A DNA stretch of 64,000 nucleotides, taken from contig JAEBUN010000013.1 in the NCBI GenBank assembly GCA_023014365.1, positions 868,001 to 932,000 of the forward strand, written 5' to 3'. Source of the DNA: Lepiota brunneoincarnata (lineage: Eukaryota; Basidiomycota; Agaricomycetes; Agaricales; Agaricaceae). This document shows, one piece after another, positions 44,402 through 56,842 of the stretch (positions are counted from its first letter, which is position 1; each line of letters opens with the position of its first letter). The notes under the pieces are model-generated. The model searched no databases. It saw only the letters and a program-made list of their open reading frames with translations, and was not told where the DNA came from. Both the position numbers and the translations under genes were made by a program.

Positions 44402-47400
44402 CTAGAATTGCTGCATATGCAAGAAACCAAAAGTGTCAGGCCAAAAAAAAAAAAAAAGTATCTTACAGTGTTGCTCTGGAAAAGCTTGGATAGTCGATAA
44501 TCCATTGACATAGAGTAATAGGCTGCAAGGCTGAGTAGTGTAAATTACTTCAAATGTGCCGCCAATATATGTTTCCAGGTCGAAGGGGTCTCCGGGGCGT
44601 ACCTTCATTAATCTCATCAACACCCCATAGCACAGAACCACGGTGATGCAGAGGCCAAGGACGACCAGCCCTGCTGCACGATTTCCGACCAGCGCCAACC
44701 TCTCGACTTCGGCACTCCCAGCGACAGTCATGACCTGGTGAGTAACATTTGACTGATCTGATCCATCAACATAAAATCCGTCCGTGGAAGCCTTGCTTGC
44801 AGAGAGGAGAAAACTGTTCATATTCCTGCCAATGGTATCTAGATCGTTGATTGGTACACCCCGAGGGAATGTTCCCCATAGCATGGATGTATTTGTAAGG
44901 AACACTTGAGTGCTCGTTGATCCCATCCATTGAGGAACGGACGCATCGTCCGGACTCATTGCGAACCCCATCGATAGAGTGAAGATGGTGGTGGCCGCTT
45001 CGATGGGTATATTACCAACAGGCGGAAGACCCGAGCTAACAACATCAAGGCTCTTTGTGCTGCTCGTGAGTCGTACATGACCTCCAGAGTGTTCTATATG
45101 AGGGTCACAAAGAAGGATGGTGGAAAGTGGTGAAGTCCAGTGGGATGTATCGAAGGTCCTGTTGATTCGCAAACCCAGAGCGGTGCAGCGAAGTAGGGAG
45201 GTTGTCGAGATTGACTGGGGGTCGTCGATCCTCATCCGCAGTGGCAGGGAACGAGCTATTTGTCCCAACGAACAGATAAGCAGATCGCGCGTCCGGTTGG
45301 ACATCTAGCGCACGAGATAGTGTTATGATTCCTGAATCGGTTTTAGTAGAAGTCGAGGCTTAAGACAATCTCAGTGATTGAACTCACCTCCAACGTAAGG
45401 GACATCTGGTTCGGGCAAAGCCCAGACCATCCACTCTTGCCCAGTCAACAATCCAAGCTGTGTTCTCTTTATGAGCCTTCATGTGTGGAACTGTCCACGA
45501 GCATGTAGTATTGAAACGGACGACGTCGGTTGAGTATACTATATCCCCCGTTCCATCCTGTGTGGGTTGGTAGCTCGGCCAGCCCTAGCAACCAGAAAGG
45601 TTCAACCGAATATTTATAGATCAGACTCCTGAAACTGTTCCAAAGATATCATGGTGTTGGAACGAAAAATGTGAACGGAGAGGTTATTGAAGTTATCAGT
45701 CAGCTTGAGAGGAAGTCAAGCTCCGCAAGTCTGCCACCTCCTAACGAAATGTCTGTGGATTGTCACGTGGCTGAATACCGATAAAGCTCCAGGTGCCAGC
45801 GAAGTTAATGCCGCTAACATCAAGGAAGTGATGAATGCGATGCGGAAGGTCGTGGTGGGTCTCTTCGTGAGGAAATATCGGGCCTTATCACCACCTGCCG
45901 GATGTTAATCGCGAGACCCGATCAGTGACTTGCTTTTGAAGGGACCACTCGATGCTGAAAGCAAATGTAATAGCTTCCGAAGCCAAGTAAACGGCTAGAA
46001 TCTGCCAAGTGGTGAATAAAATGGTGAATCCTCCCGTGGCCTCCGTAGGATGACAACGGGAGATGGATGATGACCGGATGAGAGGCAGTGGAAACGAAAA
46101 TCAGGATGAGATTTGCGGCCTCTAGGATCACGAAACCAGCAAGGCGGCAGGCCAGGTAGGGGAGACGTGGTAGTTTTCCAACAGTACGATTGTTCTTGTC
46201 ATCTGAGTCGGATATGGATACTATGTGGTGGGTAGCTGAACCTGGCTGGGGGGGCGTCGAAGACACAACTGGCTTGTCTCCTATCTGGCAATATTGGACC
46301 AATGTCTTCAGCTTAAACACTGGAGTGCGCCATGAGTGCAGAGAGAAGTGGTTGGTGGCCAGTATCAAGGCGACACCGCCGACCAAGGCAATTGTTATAC
46401 CGAGTAAGATTCCGCTCGCTACAAGAGCCGGCCTGAGGACTCTTGACGGAGCCTTGAACAGTGCGGAGGTGGGACGTATCTAGTTGTGAATCCTGGAAGT
46501 ATGAAGAGTACCCTTTGGCACTGGAATTGATGTACACGTTGAGGTTATGCTGAATTTTTTCAATCGGGAGGACTCCAACGTCGAAAGGTATAGATGGTGT
46601 TGAATTAAAATTTATGGTTGAATCATTGAGAAAAGCTCTGGCAGATAACACCCCTAGTACAACATCATTGCTGAACGCATCGCTTTCCATAGTAGCCAAC
46701 AGGCCAAGTCCTAGCATAACATTTGCGGCATCAAGGTTGATGTTTCCTATTCGCGTTGAAGGCGACGTTGGTCGGGACGTTGAGAGAATGTTGATGCTGT
46801 CATTTGCCTGTGAGAATAGCACCCGTCCATCCAAGATGCGGGCACTTGGATCACATAGGAGGAAAGTTACGAGTGGAGGTTCGAAGAAAGCATCGCTGCT
46901 ATCCATATCAATCAGTATGAAATCCAGAAGGACTGTATAGTGTTGGAAGGTGATCAAGATTCAGCCTCCTCTTGTTGGAAGCCCTCGCGAATGAACTGTT
47001 CGATCCAATAAACAAATAACCAGACAACCCCGTCTGGACATCGGCCTCCGGAAATATGTCTGGGAACGTATGTGGCTGGGGCTCGGATTTCTGGTTGAAC
47101 CGATACATAGGCTTTACTCCTACCCGAGATTGATTAGGATCGATACTTGTGTAAATTGAACTCGACTTACCACCGCAAGGTATTGAGTCAGTTAAAGTTG
47201 GATTATAAGGATACCATGCGAAACCACCTGCGTACCAGGTTGTATTCCAGGAGGTCATATTGAATGTCGGTGCCTCCCACCAACACTTCATATCGTACTC
47301 CAACACGTCCGTTTTATATTCTAAATCCCCCTGGTTGCTGGAGTGTGTATCCGGCCATCCCACGATAGACCCTCCCTGCGTCGTAAAGCCAAAGGGAGAA

Positions 47401-48020
47401 TCCTGTCTCAGCTCAAGCTCTCCGGCGAGCCACCCCCGGCCAATGAAATAGCTCAAGTACGTCCATGGATTTCCTCCTGGAGCAACGTAGAAGTTGGTGA
47501 TGTTGATTGTGGTAGGTATGAACGTAGGGACATTTTCTGCATGAATAACACCAGTTGCAATGGATTGCAACGATATCAAGCCCCACCAGGCGAGGAAAGA
47601 GATGCGGTATGAGGTACTCGCATCCTTTGTGAAGAAATATCGCACCCGATCAAAAAAGCCCGAAGTGATTGTCGAAACAATATCAGTGTGACCTGGAATC
47701 AAGCGCTTTGTGGTGCAAAACCGGTTGTACCACTCGCTGCTGAAGTCATGTAAGAGGCAGTCCTTTGCACTCATGACCGCACTCGCGTGCCAGATGACGA
47801 ACACCACGGTGAAGAATAAGCGTGATTGAGCTTCTGGCAAGGGGGAAGGTACAGATGCGGTCAAACAGGTAACTGCCAGGGCAATGAAGGCGCATTCCAA
47901 GGCTAGGAATATGATCATGCGGGTGAGAAGTCGCCTGCGAGCATGATAATCGGGGGAATGGGGATATTGTCGGGTTGCCGCTGCCATGAGGGCCATAACT
48001 TCCAGAGAATGTGCCCACAC
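44402..48020 (-). pseudogene. Double-module multi-pass membrane glycoprotein, copy A (frameshifted)
   Basis: Start taken at MWAHSLEVMA (48020), matched by MYTYPLEAIV in copy B. Module 1 has three spans (RMIIFLALECAFIALAVTCL; RLFFTVVFVIWHASAVMS; FLAWWGLISLQSIATGVI), a large outside domain with NIT, NMT and NTT sites and TDVLEYDMKCWWEAP, SGYLFIGSNSSFAR and VTFLLCDPSARI, and a fourth span near 46380. Module 2 repeats this: YLACRLAGFVILEAANLILI, a second and third span, LSTILLCDPHIEHSG and a last span AGLVVLGLCITVVLCYGVLM before RLMKVRPGDPFDLE. Extra single bases break the frame near 46420 (before LVASGILLGI), 46050 (before TEATGGFTIL) and 45890 (within LTSGGGDKARYF). I know no named family. Possibly a lineage-specific receptor-like surface protein. 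Confidence 0.65.
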
Positions 48021-48889
48021 ACCCTTGCTGGATTAGGGAGTTAAATAGTACTGTCGTTGTCCTGGAGCACAACACCTCGTGATGGCATTCTGACCTATTG
48101 GTGGGATTTGTGGCTGGGATGCGATGCCCCCCGTATTCGGACATTTAGGAGAAAATATATCGAGAACTGGAGGTGCGGTGTTTGATCAGTTGATGCTAGC
48201 CGGTGACAGGCGGTGTGAATCTGTTAGGTGCGGCGGTGACCGAGAAGTTATTATAGTGATACAAACCGTGCAATAGGGTGATAATCACTCTTCCTGTTAA
48301 GCAGCATCACCGATCTTCTATGTTCCTATCAGAGGGTTCAAGACGGTAAACTCGGCTGAAGCGACATTTCCCAAGGCAATGCCTTGATGAACATTGACAT
48401 ACGCGCAGATTGCCAACATAACCCGTACTCGGGCAGGCATATATGTTATGGTTAATTTTGCATGAGAAACGAAAGCTCGATTTGGTATTCCTGGAGCTTC
48501 CTGTAACCCTGGCACTGTTTAATTAGGAAGAGCATAGATGTGACAAGTATACAAGCCTTCGAGTACAGAAGGCGTGGATGGTGATATAAGGGTCCACCGT
48601 TTCTTCCAGAATTACGTGGAACAAGTCAGTACATCACCGTCAACCCCAGACGTTTGTGTTACTCAAATAGGCCGTTCTATGAATCAGGATCCATTCCAAG
48701 CACCAAATGCCCTTATATCCATCAGTGATCTTGGGTTTCAATCAGTCGTTGAACCGAGTCAGGGCGGCAGGGACATCGGTCAAAGGGCGCTTTACGTTTC
48801 CGATTTTACGAAACAAGATGCGGTGCCGCCGCCAATTCATACGTCCCAAAATAATCCATAGGTTCATTGAGGAACGCAAATCATGGAGA

Positions 48890-49030
48890 TTCCCTTAGAG
48901 GTTGGAGTTGACGGAGAAGCAGGCCAAGTTCAAAGTCAGGCCATTCTATTAAAGAATCAGATCAACAAGGAACTGATTTGATCCTTGCGAATTTGTGGTC
49001 GGTGCAGCAGATGGCTGCAAGTGGATGAGC
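48890..49030 (-). pseudogene. Hydrophobin relic (last exons only)
   Basis: CTTAGAGGTTGGAGTTGACG and CAGGCCATTCTATTAAAGAA match the fourth exon and intron of the hydrophobin at 53861-54370. CCTTGCGAATTTGTGGTCGG and TGCAGCAGATGGC match the end of its third exon (ICCTDHKF). The remaining exons are missing: the relic stops at the junction with duplication unit B. Confidence 0.65.
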
Positions 49031-49069
49031 CCTGGTGCTACCGCTAGCCTAGGGAGGCGCCCGCGTTGT

Positions 49070-52000
49070 GAGTCGTAACTCAGAATGCACAAAGAAAAAG
49101 CACTAGTTCAGCTTGTACGCATCCCCTTTCCCTTCCAGCTAAAATTTTCACCCAAATCCAATTTCTTGAGGTACGCCGTCATCACTTCCAGCCGCATATT
49201 ATCACCAAATCTGACCACACGCAACCACCTATGTAGGGTGTAATTGGTTGGATCTGCAGTATCATATAACTGTACAGGCAGTCCAAGCGAGATATGTTTT
49301 ATGGGTATAGTATAGTTCTAGAACTGTGTACTATACAAGGATCGCAATCTGAGTGTCAGGCCAAAAAAAGAAAATAGTGCTACCGTGGAAAAGTTTAGAT
49401 ATCGATAACTTATTAATATAGCTACGAGGGTGGGCATTTCATATGTGCCGCTAATATATGTTTCAAGTCGAAGGGATCACCAGGGCGTACCTTCATCAAC
49501 CCCATCAATACCCCATAGCACAGAACCACGGCGACGCAGAGGCCAAGAACAACCAATCCCGCCACACGGTTGCCGATCAGCGCCAATCTCCTGACTTGGG
49601 CACTTCCAGTAACAGTCATGACCTGGTGGGTAACCTTTGACTGGTCCGATCCATCTACATAAAATCCATCCGTGAAAGCCTTGCTCGCAGAGAGAGCATA
49701 ACTGTTCATATTTCTGCTAATGGCGTCTAGGTCATTCACTGATACTCCTCGGGGGAATGCTTCCCATTCCATGGAGGTATTTGTAAGGAACACTTGAGTG
49801 CTTGTCGGTCCCATCCACTGAGGAAGGGTCCAATCGCCTGGACCCATTGTAAGTGACATTGTTTGAGCAAAGATGGTGTTGGCCACTTCTACGGGTATAT
49901 TCCCAACAGGCTGAAGGCCCGAGCTAACAATGATCAAGGCTTCTGGTGCTGCTTGTAAGCCGTACACGGCCCCAGAGTGTTCTATTTGGGGGTCACAAAG
50001 AAGGATGGTGGAAAGTGGCGGAGTCCAGTGGGACGTAAAAGCGGAGACGTTTATTGCAACTCCGGAGTGATGCAGCGATGTAGGGAGATTGTCAAGATTG
50101 ACAGGAGGTCGTCGATCCTTGTTTGGAGTGGCTGGAAACGAGCTATTCGTCCCAATGAACAGATAAGCCGACCGTCCATCCGGTTGGGCATCTATGTTAC
50201 GATACAGCGCTACGATTCCTGCGTGATTCTTAGCAGTGGCCGGGCCGACTAACATGATTAAACTCACCTCCAACGTAAAAGGAATCTGCTAGGGGCTCAT
50301 TCCAAAACTCCCATTCCTGTCCGTCAATAATCCAAGCCGTAGTCTCTTTATCAGCTTTTATGTGCGGAACTCTCCATGAACATGTATGATTGAAATGGAC
50401 AACATCGGTTTCGTATATGATGTCTCCTGTTTCATCCAGTGTGGGCCGGTGAGTAGGCCAGCCTAGTAGCCAGAGAGGTTCAACCGAATATTTGAAGATT
50501 GAATCCTCCAACCTTTCCAAAGCTATCATGATATCAGAACGAGAAAGGTGGACAAGGAGGTTATTGGAATTTTCGGTAACTTGCGGGGGGGCCAAACTCC
50601 GCAAGTCTGCCACCTCTAGCGAAATATCCGCGGATTGTATGTGGCCGAATACCGATAGAGCTCCGGGTGCAAGTGAGTTTATGGCGACTAACATCAGGGA
50701 CACGGCGAATGCGATGCGGAAGGTCATAGTGGGTCTCCTCGTGAAGAAATATCGGGCCCTATCACCATCACCAGATGTTAATCGCGAGACACGGTCAGTG
50801 ACTTCTTTTTGGAGAGACCACTCGATACTGAAAGCAAAGGTGACAGCCTCCGAAGCCAAGTAAACGGCTAGTACCTGCCACATAGTGAACAAAACGATGA
50901 ATCCTCCCGTGATCTCTGTTGACGACAATGGAAGATGGATGATAACAGGATGAGAGGCAGTGGAAACGAAAACCAGGGTGAGATATGCGACCTCTAGTAT
51001 CACAAAACCAGTGAGGCGACAGGCCAGATATGGCAGTTTCCCACCACTGGGATTATTCCTGTCATCTGCCGTGCAGTGAATGAGACCTGTGTGCTGTATG
51101 GTGAGTAGCTGGATATGGCTGAGAAGTGTTGAAGACACAACTGACTTGTCACTCATTTGATAATATTGAGCTAATGCCTTCAACCCGAAGGCTGGAATAC
51201 GCCAGGAATGCAGAGAGAATTGGTTGATACTGAGTGCCAAAGCAATTCCGGTGGCCAAAGCAATCATTGTAGCGAGCAAGGGTCTGTTTACTACGAGCTC
51301 CAGCTGAGAACTTTTATTCGAGGCTTGAACCGCACGAAGGTAAGAAGAGTTTGGTATAGCTGTGCTTGGTTCGTGGAAATATGAAGAGGAGCCTTTAGCA
51401 CTGGAATTAATGTATACATTGAGGTTGTGCTGAATAGTTTTCAATTGGGAGGAGCCCCAACATCGAAAGGTGTAGATGGTGTGGAATTAAAATTGATGGA
51501 TGAATCATTGAGAAAGGCTCTGGCAGATAACACTGCTAAGTCAACACTCGTACTGAGCGAGTCGCCTTCCAGAACACTCAGCAGACCAAGCCCTAGGATA
51601 ACATTTGCGGCATCAGGGTTGATGTTTCCTATCCGCGTTGATGGTGATCCACGGGTCGTTGGCTGGGAAGTTGAGAGAATGTTGACGCTGCCATTCGCTT
51701 GTGAGAACAGTACCCGCCCATCCAAGATGCGAGGACTCGGATCGCATAGCAGGAAAGTTGCGAGCGGAGGTTTGAAGGTGGCATCATTGCTGTCCATGTC
51801 AATCATACTGAAATCCAGAGGGACTGTGCAATGTCGGAAGGTGATCGAGATTCAGCCGCTTCTTGTTGGGAGGGCTTTTGAATGAACTGTTCGATCCGAA
51901 TGAACAAGTAACCAGACAACCCTGTCTGAGTACTGGTTGTTGGAAGTATGTCCGGGAACATGTGTGGCAGGAATTTCTGGTCCGTAGGAGAATCGATACA

Positions 52001-54060
52001 TAGGCTTTACCCCTATCTAGGCGGATTAGGGATCGATACTCGTACTGGGATAAATTGACTCACCACCACAAGGGTATTACATAACTCAAAGGTGGATTGT
52101 ATGGATACCATGCAAAGCCACCTGCATACCAAGTTGTATTCCAGGAGGTCATATTGAATGTCGGTGCCTCCCACCAACACTTCATATCGTACTCCAGCAC
52201 GTCTGTTCCATATTCCAAATCTCCCTGGTTGCTGGAATGCGTATCTGGCCATCCTGCGACAACTCCTCCCTGTGTCGTAAAGCCGAAGGACGACTCTTGT
52301 CCCAACTCAAGCTCTCCAGCGAACCAATCACGACTAATGAGACTTCTCAAGTTTGTCCATGGATTCCCTTCCGGAGTGGCGTGGAAGTTGGTGATGTTGA
52401 TCGTTGTGGGGATGAGTGTAGGGGCATTCTCTACATGAATAACACCAGGTGCAATGGATTGCAAAGATATCAGGCCCCACCAGGTGAGGAAAGAGATACG
52501 ATATGAGGTACTTGCATCCCTTGTGAAGAAATATCGTATTTGATTCAAGAAGCCCGATGTGATTGTCGAAACGACGTCAGTGTGGCCTGGAATCAAGCGC
52601 TTTGTGGTGGTAAACCGGTTATGCCACTCAGCTGCTGAAGTTGTGTAAGAGGCAGTCCTTCGCGCTCATAACGGCAATTGTATGCCAAATGACGGAATAT
52701 AACGGTGCAGAATAAACGTGACGGGGCTTCTGGCAGGGGAGAGGGTACAGACGCGGTCATGCAGGTAACCGCCAAAGCAATGAAGGCGCATTCCAAGGCC
52801 AGGAATAGGATCATGTGGGTGAGAAGTCGTCGACGAGCATGGTCATCAGGCGAATGAGGATGTTGTCGGGTTGCCCCTGCCATGGGCACTATAGCTTCCA
52901 GAGGATAGGTATACACCCTTGCTGCACTGGGAATTTATATACCTCTCGTTTTCCTGGAGCGCGACACTTGAGATAGCAGTCTGAACTGTTTGTAAGATTT
53001 GCGGTTGGCATGCGATCCTTGTCCAATGGGGACGTTTAGGAGAAAATATGTCGGGGACTCGAGGTGCATTCTCCAATCAACTGATGCTCGTCGGTGATTA
53101 TGACATGCAAACGGGACTGTAGCTACGCTATCTATCAGACAACATTTCCCATCTCCTATACCCCTACAACAAGGCTCAGGCACAGGTCGGTCAATCCCGT
53201 CGAGGCGATATCTCCCATGGCAATACCCTGATGGGATGATGACATGCTCATTAACGCAACCCACGCTTGGACAAGCATGTTCACATGTTGTGGTTTGCAT
53301 GAGAAGCAACGACTGGATTAGGTATTGGGGCAATCCAAAGATCACTTATCATCTTCGCTATGCATAGATAATAGCTCTTCTCGCGTCGAACAAATGTTGG
53401 ATGAATTTTATTTATCATGTTGCGATGTCAATCAATAAGGTCACGGATTGGAGAGGCCAAACTTGGGACCAACGCACATACTGCCTCACATTCAGCATTC
53501 CTGGTTATGTGGCACCCGGGCAACCGTTCCTCGTCCCAGAGGCCGGGCGGAATAAGCATTCCGAGCGATTGTGAATTATTGTGGGTAAGTACAGCAGTCT
53601 CGGCTCCGACAGCTGTGTTACTGGGACAAGTCGTCCTGTGAGTTGAGAGGCACTGGGCGCAGCTACCCAGAGAACCTTAGGTTTCGGAATTCTCAAAGGA
53701 AATCACTCGAGTCGTTGGACTGGGTCAGAATGGCATTCACATCACGTCAAAAGAAAGGTGGCAAACTGTGTTACGATACAAGACACGGTAAAGCAGCCAC
53801 CCTCAGTTGTCCCGAAATAATACACAGGTTCGTCGAAGCGCGATAAAATACGAAAACTGCTTAGAGATTGATGTTGACGGGCGAGCAGCCCAAGTTAACC
53901 AGGCCGTTCTATCAAGGAATCAGATATCAGGTAAAACGGGTGCGACTTGGCAATTGCATCGGTCCTTACGAATTGGTTGCCGGTGCAGCAGACGGGTTGG
54001 GCAGAACAAGAGTTGCCACCAAGTCCATGGAAGGAGATGGGAGTGCAATTGACTGGTATT
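49070..54060 (-). repeat. Segmental tandem duplication, unit B
   Basis: Second copy of the block described for 44140-49030. It carries the second membrane gene and the complete hydrophobin whose exons run from 53861 to 54370. Confidence 0.8.
49422..52916 (-). pseudogene. Double-module multi-pass membrane glycoprotein, copy B (frameshifted)
   Basis: Same layout as copy A. The long open frame 51444-50230 reads without a stop from the module 1 fourth span (VVNRPLLATMIALATGIALA) into the first span of module 2 (YLACRLTGFVILEVAYLTLV). The two modules are thus one protein rather than two adjacent genes. Module 2 continues with EITGGFIVLFTMWQVLAVYL, RIAFAVSLMLVAINSLAPGA and TDVVHFNHTCSWRVP, then after an intron (about 50265-50195) SAYLFIGTNSSF, STILLCDPQIEHSG and the last span AGLVVLGLCVAVVLCYGVLM. 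Extra bases break the frame near 52700 (CTVIF / VIWHTIAVMS), 52630 (NFSS / EWHNRF) and twice near 51450 (FDVG...PIEN / IQHNLNVY). Most of these sites differ from those in copy A. Confidence 0.65.
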
Positions 54061-54370
54061 TCGGTTGAATAAGTGTTCCCATAAGCGAGAAAACCTTGAC
54101 TTACTTCCAACGAGACCAGTGACAGGACCAACGGCAACACCGAGGAGGCCGAGCAAATTGTTGGTGGTAGGCGAGTCGGCCTAGAATATCAATGGTTTAG
54201 TCGGAGAATCGGGAAGCGGTGACGAGGGGTTGCCCCGAACGTACAGACTGGACAGTATTGCAGCACTGGACAGGTCCGGTGTTACAGTAATTATGACAAC
54301 CGCGGGGGATAACAGTCGCAGCAACGATGGCGGGAAGAGCGAGAGCGACAAAGGAAGCAGCGGGATGCAT
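53861..54370 (-). CDS. Class I hydrophobin, copy 1 (intact)
   Basis: Four exons: 54370-54245, 54180-54105, 54052-53970, 53908-53861. All phases join, 110 aa. Hydrophobins are secreted and assemble into amphipathic films on hyphae, spores and fruit bodies. Seen: signal peptide MHPAASFVALALPAIVAATV; CNTGPVQCCNTVQ (first Cys and the CC pair); the hydrophobic loop [47 protein letters not shown], the second C-x5-CC; and [15 protein letters not shown] with the eighth Cys. There is one additional Cys before the pattern (RGCHNYC). It belongs to a local cluster of three hydrophobins on the same strand and is the only one whose frame is intact. Confidence 0.95.
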
Positions 54371-55484
54371 GTCCAAAATGTGAGGCGTGTACCAAAAGAC
54401 CGGGAACTGGGCGATTCGAGTCGGTCTCTACTGGTTGGGGCCCTCGTTGCTTTTATACTCAATACGTTGACTCAATCTCCTACTGTGGCTGGTGTCTGTC
54501 TGATCTCACCTAGCAGGCTGTCCGATTGGGCCCAACCAAGAACCGAATAACCCCCTGTCCAGCCCGAGACATACTCGTAGTTCCTGATTCAGCCTGGTCG
54601 ACCCTCACTGATCCGAACATGTTTTGTGAGCGCAATGGATCCCCCCCTTCTCCCATAGGGTTCGATATGACTTACGCCCAGGCGAGGACCGAGTTGGGAC
54701 GTCATTCCTTAGACACGATTGCACCATGCCTTCTTGAAGTAATGGTGATTATTTGAGCTTCAGCGATCAATAATTTCCGGGTCCCTTGGCGTTTCAGCGC
54801 TTCAGCTCCCTTCCGCAAGCACCGTAAGGCCTTTGTTCATGTACTGGGTCAAGGCTCTCGAAAACAGGCCATGCGTATCCGGAACGATAAGAAGGATGGG
54901 TGTCTCATGTTCCGTAGTAGAGACAGGGGTTATTTCGAGTTGGCGAACAGTCAGCAACTACCATTGGAAATCAATCATACCGCCCTCTCCATCGTGTACT
55001 TATCAAATGAAGTACCGGATCTATGCAGGCAGCTCGAGTGCCAGTAGGAGCACTCTTCAATGGTGAATAATTCGCGAACGGAGAGGGGAGAGAGAATATT
55101 CTCTTTATCGATGTTTCGGTCATTGGGCTGGGTCAGGTATGTGCGTCAGTCAAACGGGCGGTTTTTGTGGTACGAGACACGATGTTATGAATGAGCGATA
55201 AGTACAGCAACAGCTTCGATGCCTGTGACATTGAACATGTCTCGCTACGAATCGAGGGTCCATTCCAGACCGTATGTGTGCGTACAAGTCATCGGAGACT
55301 CCAGAATGTCTCAAGGGAAACCGCTTCGGTCGTTGGGCCGAGTCAAACTCATAGGTGCATGGGTCAAAAGAAAGGTGGCAATTGGTTTCCGAGTCCGCGA
55401 TACAAGACACAATACTATGGCTACCCGCGAGCATCCCGAAATAATACATGGGTTCGTCGAAGGGTGATAAGACATAAACAAAGT
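54371..55484. other. Spacer between hydrophobins 1 and 2
   Basis: No gene seen. Positions 55290-55480 resemble 53680-53860 and 48725-48890 (for example GGTCAAAAGAAAGGTGGCAA near 55367 and TCAAAAGAAAGGTGGCAAAC near 53747). This is the shared 3' flank of the hydrophobin genes and shows that the copies arose by tandem DNA duplication. Confidence 0.6.
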
Positions 55485-55991
55485 TTAGAGGTTGATGTTG
55501 ATGGGGGAGCAGCCTAAGTTAACCAGGCCGTTCTATTAAAGAATTGGATGAACAGACACGACTTCGAAGAAATGGTGTAAGTCCTTACGAATTGGTTGCC
55601 GGTGCAGCAGACGGGTTGGGCGGAACAAGAGTTGCCGCCAATTCCGGGGGCGGATATAGGGGTGCAGTTGACTATTCCCGGTGAACAAACAGTCTCATAA
55701 ATAAGAGAACCTCGAGCTCACTGCCAACTGAGAGTGGTGACAGGGGCCAACGACAATACCAAGGAGGCCGAGCAAAGAGCTGGCGGTGGGTGAGTCAGCC
55801 TAGAATATCAATAGATCAGTTTAGGAGAATCCGAGGCGGACGGCTGACGGTTGTCGGGGACGTACCGACTGGATGCTGTTGCAGCATTGGATGGGTCCGG
55901 TGTTGCAGTAACTGTCACCACGGGGGATTGCAGTCGCAGCAGCGATGGCGGGCAGAGCGAGAGCGACAAAGGTATATACGAGACGAGGCAT
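55485..55991 (-). pseudogene. Class I hydrophobin, copy 2 (frameshifted in exon 2)
   Basis: Exon pieces 55991-55866, 55799-55722, 55671-55589, 55532-55485 match copy 1. They read MPRLVYTFVALALPAIAAAT, GDSYCNTGPIQCCNSIQS, ADSPTASSLLGLLGIVVGP, then [27 protein letters not shown] and [14 protein letters not shown]. Exon 2 is 78 nt instead of the 76 nt of copy 1: an extra C after VVGP and an extra A before VG shift the frame by two bases. All eight class I cysteines are otherwise present. It would be functional if both extra bases were errors. Confidence 0.8.
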
Positions 55992-56289
55992 ATCGAGGAT
56001 GTGGAGCGTTGAAGATTGGAAACTAGACGATTCGAGTCTGGCTTTTCCGTCTGGCCCCCCATTGGTTTTATACCCAATGGGCTGACTCGATTTACTACGG
56101 TGGCTGGCCTTTTTGCAATTCGCAAAGCGGCTGTCCAATTGGAGTACTGGGCGACCTTCCTACCAGTCCGAGACGTATTATTGCGTCAGTCGAGTCGTTT
56201 TTACAATGACATGATGTCACGGCTACTTTTGATTGTAGATAAATTATCTGAAGCAACGAGTCAACGACGAGCGGTCACAAAACGTAGGG

Positions 56290-56560
56290 CCTAATCGCGA
56301 TGTTGATGGGGGAGCGGGCCTGAGCCAATGAGAACCACGGTTGGGTTACAGCGTACGATAAGTGTATATGCTTCAGAGAATACGCCCAGTGAATCTCTGT
56401 GAACTGACCATGGCCGCGACAGTAGAGGCAAGAGCCGCAATAGCAAGAACGCCAAGTAGATTGTTTCTGGCAAGAGCGCCAGGGTGGGCTCGGTGGCTTT
56501 GCAAGACCTCAGAATGAGCGGGCCCAATATATCGATGGCTATGTGATTTATGACCCATAA
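56290..56560 (-). pseudogene. Hydrophobin-like relic
   Basis: On the minus strand ALARNNLLGVLAIAALASTV and AAMVSS resembles the second hydrophobin exon (TNNLLGLLGVAVGPVTGLVG). GATGTTGATGGGGGAGC at about 56299 matches the sequence that overlaps the last exon of copy 2. The cysteine-bearing exons are missing. Confidence 0.5.
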
Positions 56561-56842
56561 GGGTGGGTGAATCTTTCGAGACGCGGAAATGGTATCAAGG
56601 CATAATTAGAAAAGATAGTCTGTTCTTACCATCACAGCGTACGAACGCCTTTGCCAGGACTATATGCCTTCAACGAAGCGAGAGTCCATTCCAGATGCCG
56701 GCCATACCCCATCAAATATCCTATCATGACTTGAAACTTCGCCGGGAACCGCTTACACCGAGTCAGTCTCAACCGGTGAGTTCATCCGTCAAAAAGAGTG
56801 GCGATTTCCAAGTTACAAGATGCAGGAACGAAGTACGAGCAG

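Larger units (their letters stand above)
44140..49030 (-). repeat. Segmental tandem duplication, unit A
   Basis: Unit A (about 44140-49030) and unit B (about 49070-54060) are collinear: a 3' flank (AGTACTAGTTCAGCTTGTA / AGCACTAGTTCAGCTTGTA), the double-module membrane gene, a shared 5' flank (TTTAGGAGAAAATAT at 48145 and 53035) and a hydrophobin. Unit A keeps only the last pieces of the hydrophobin. Divergence is high, so the duplication is old. Confidence 0.8.
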
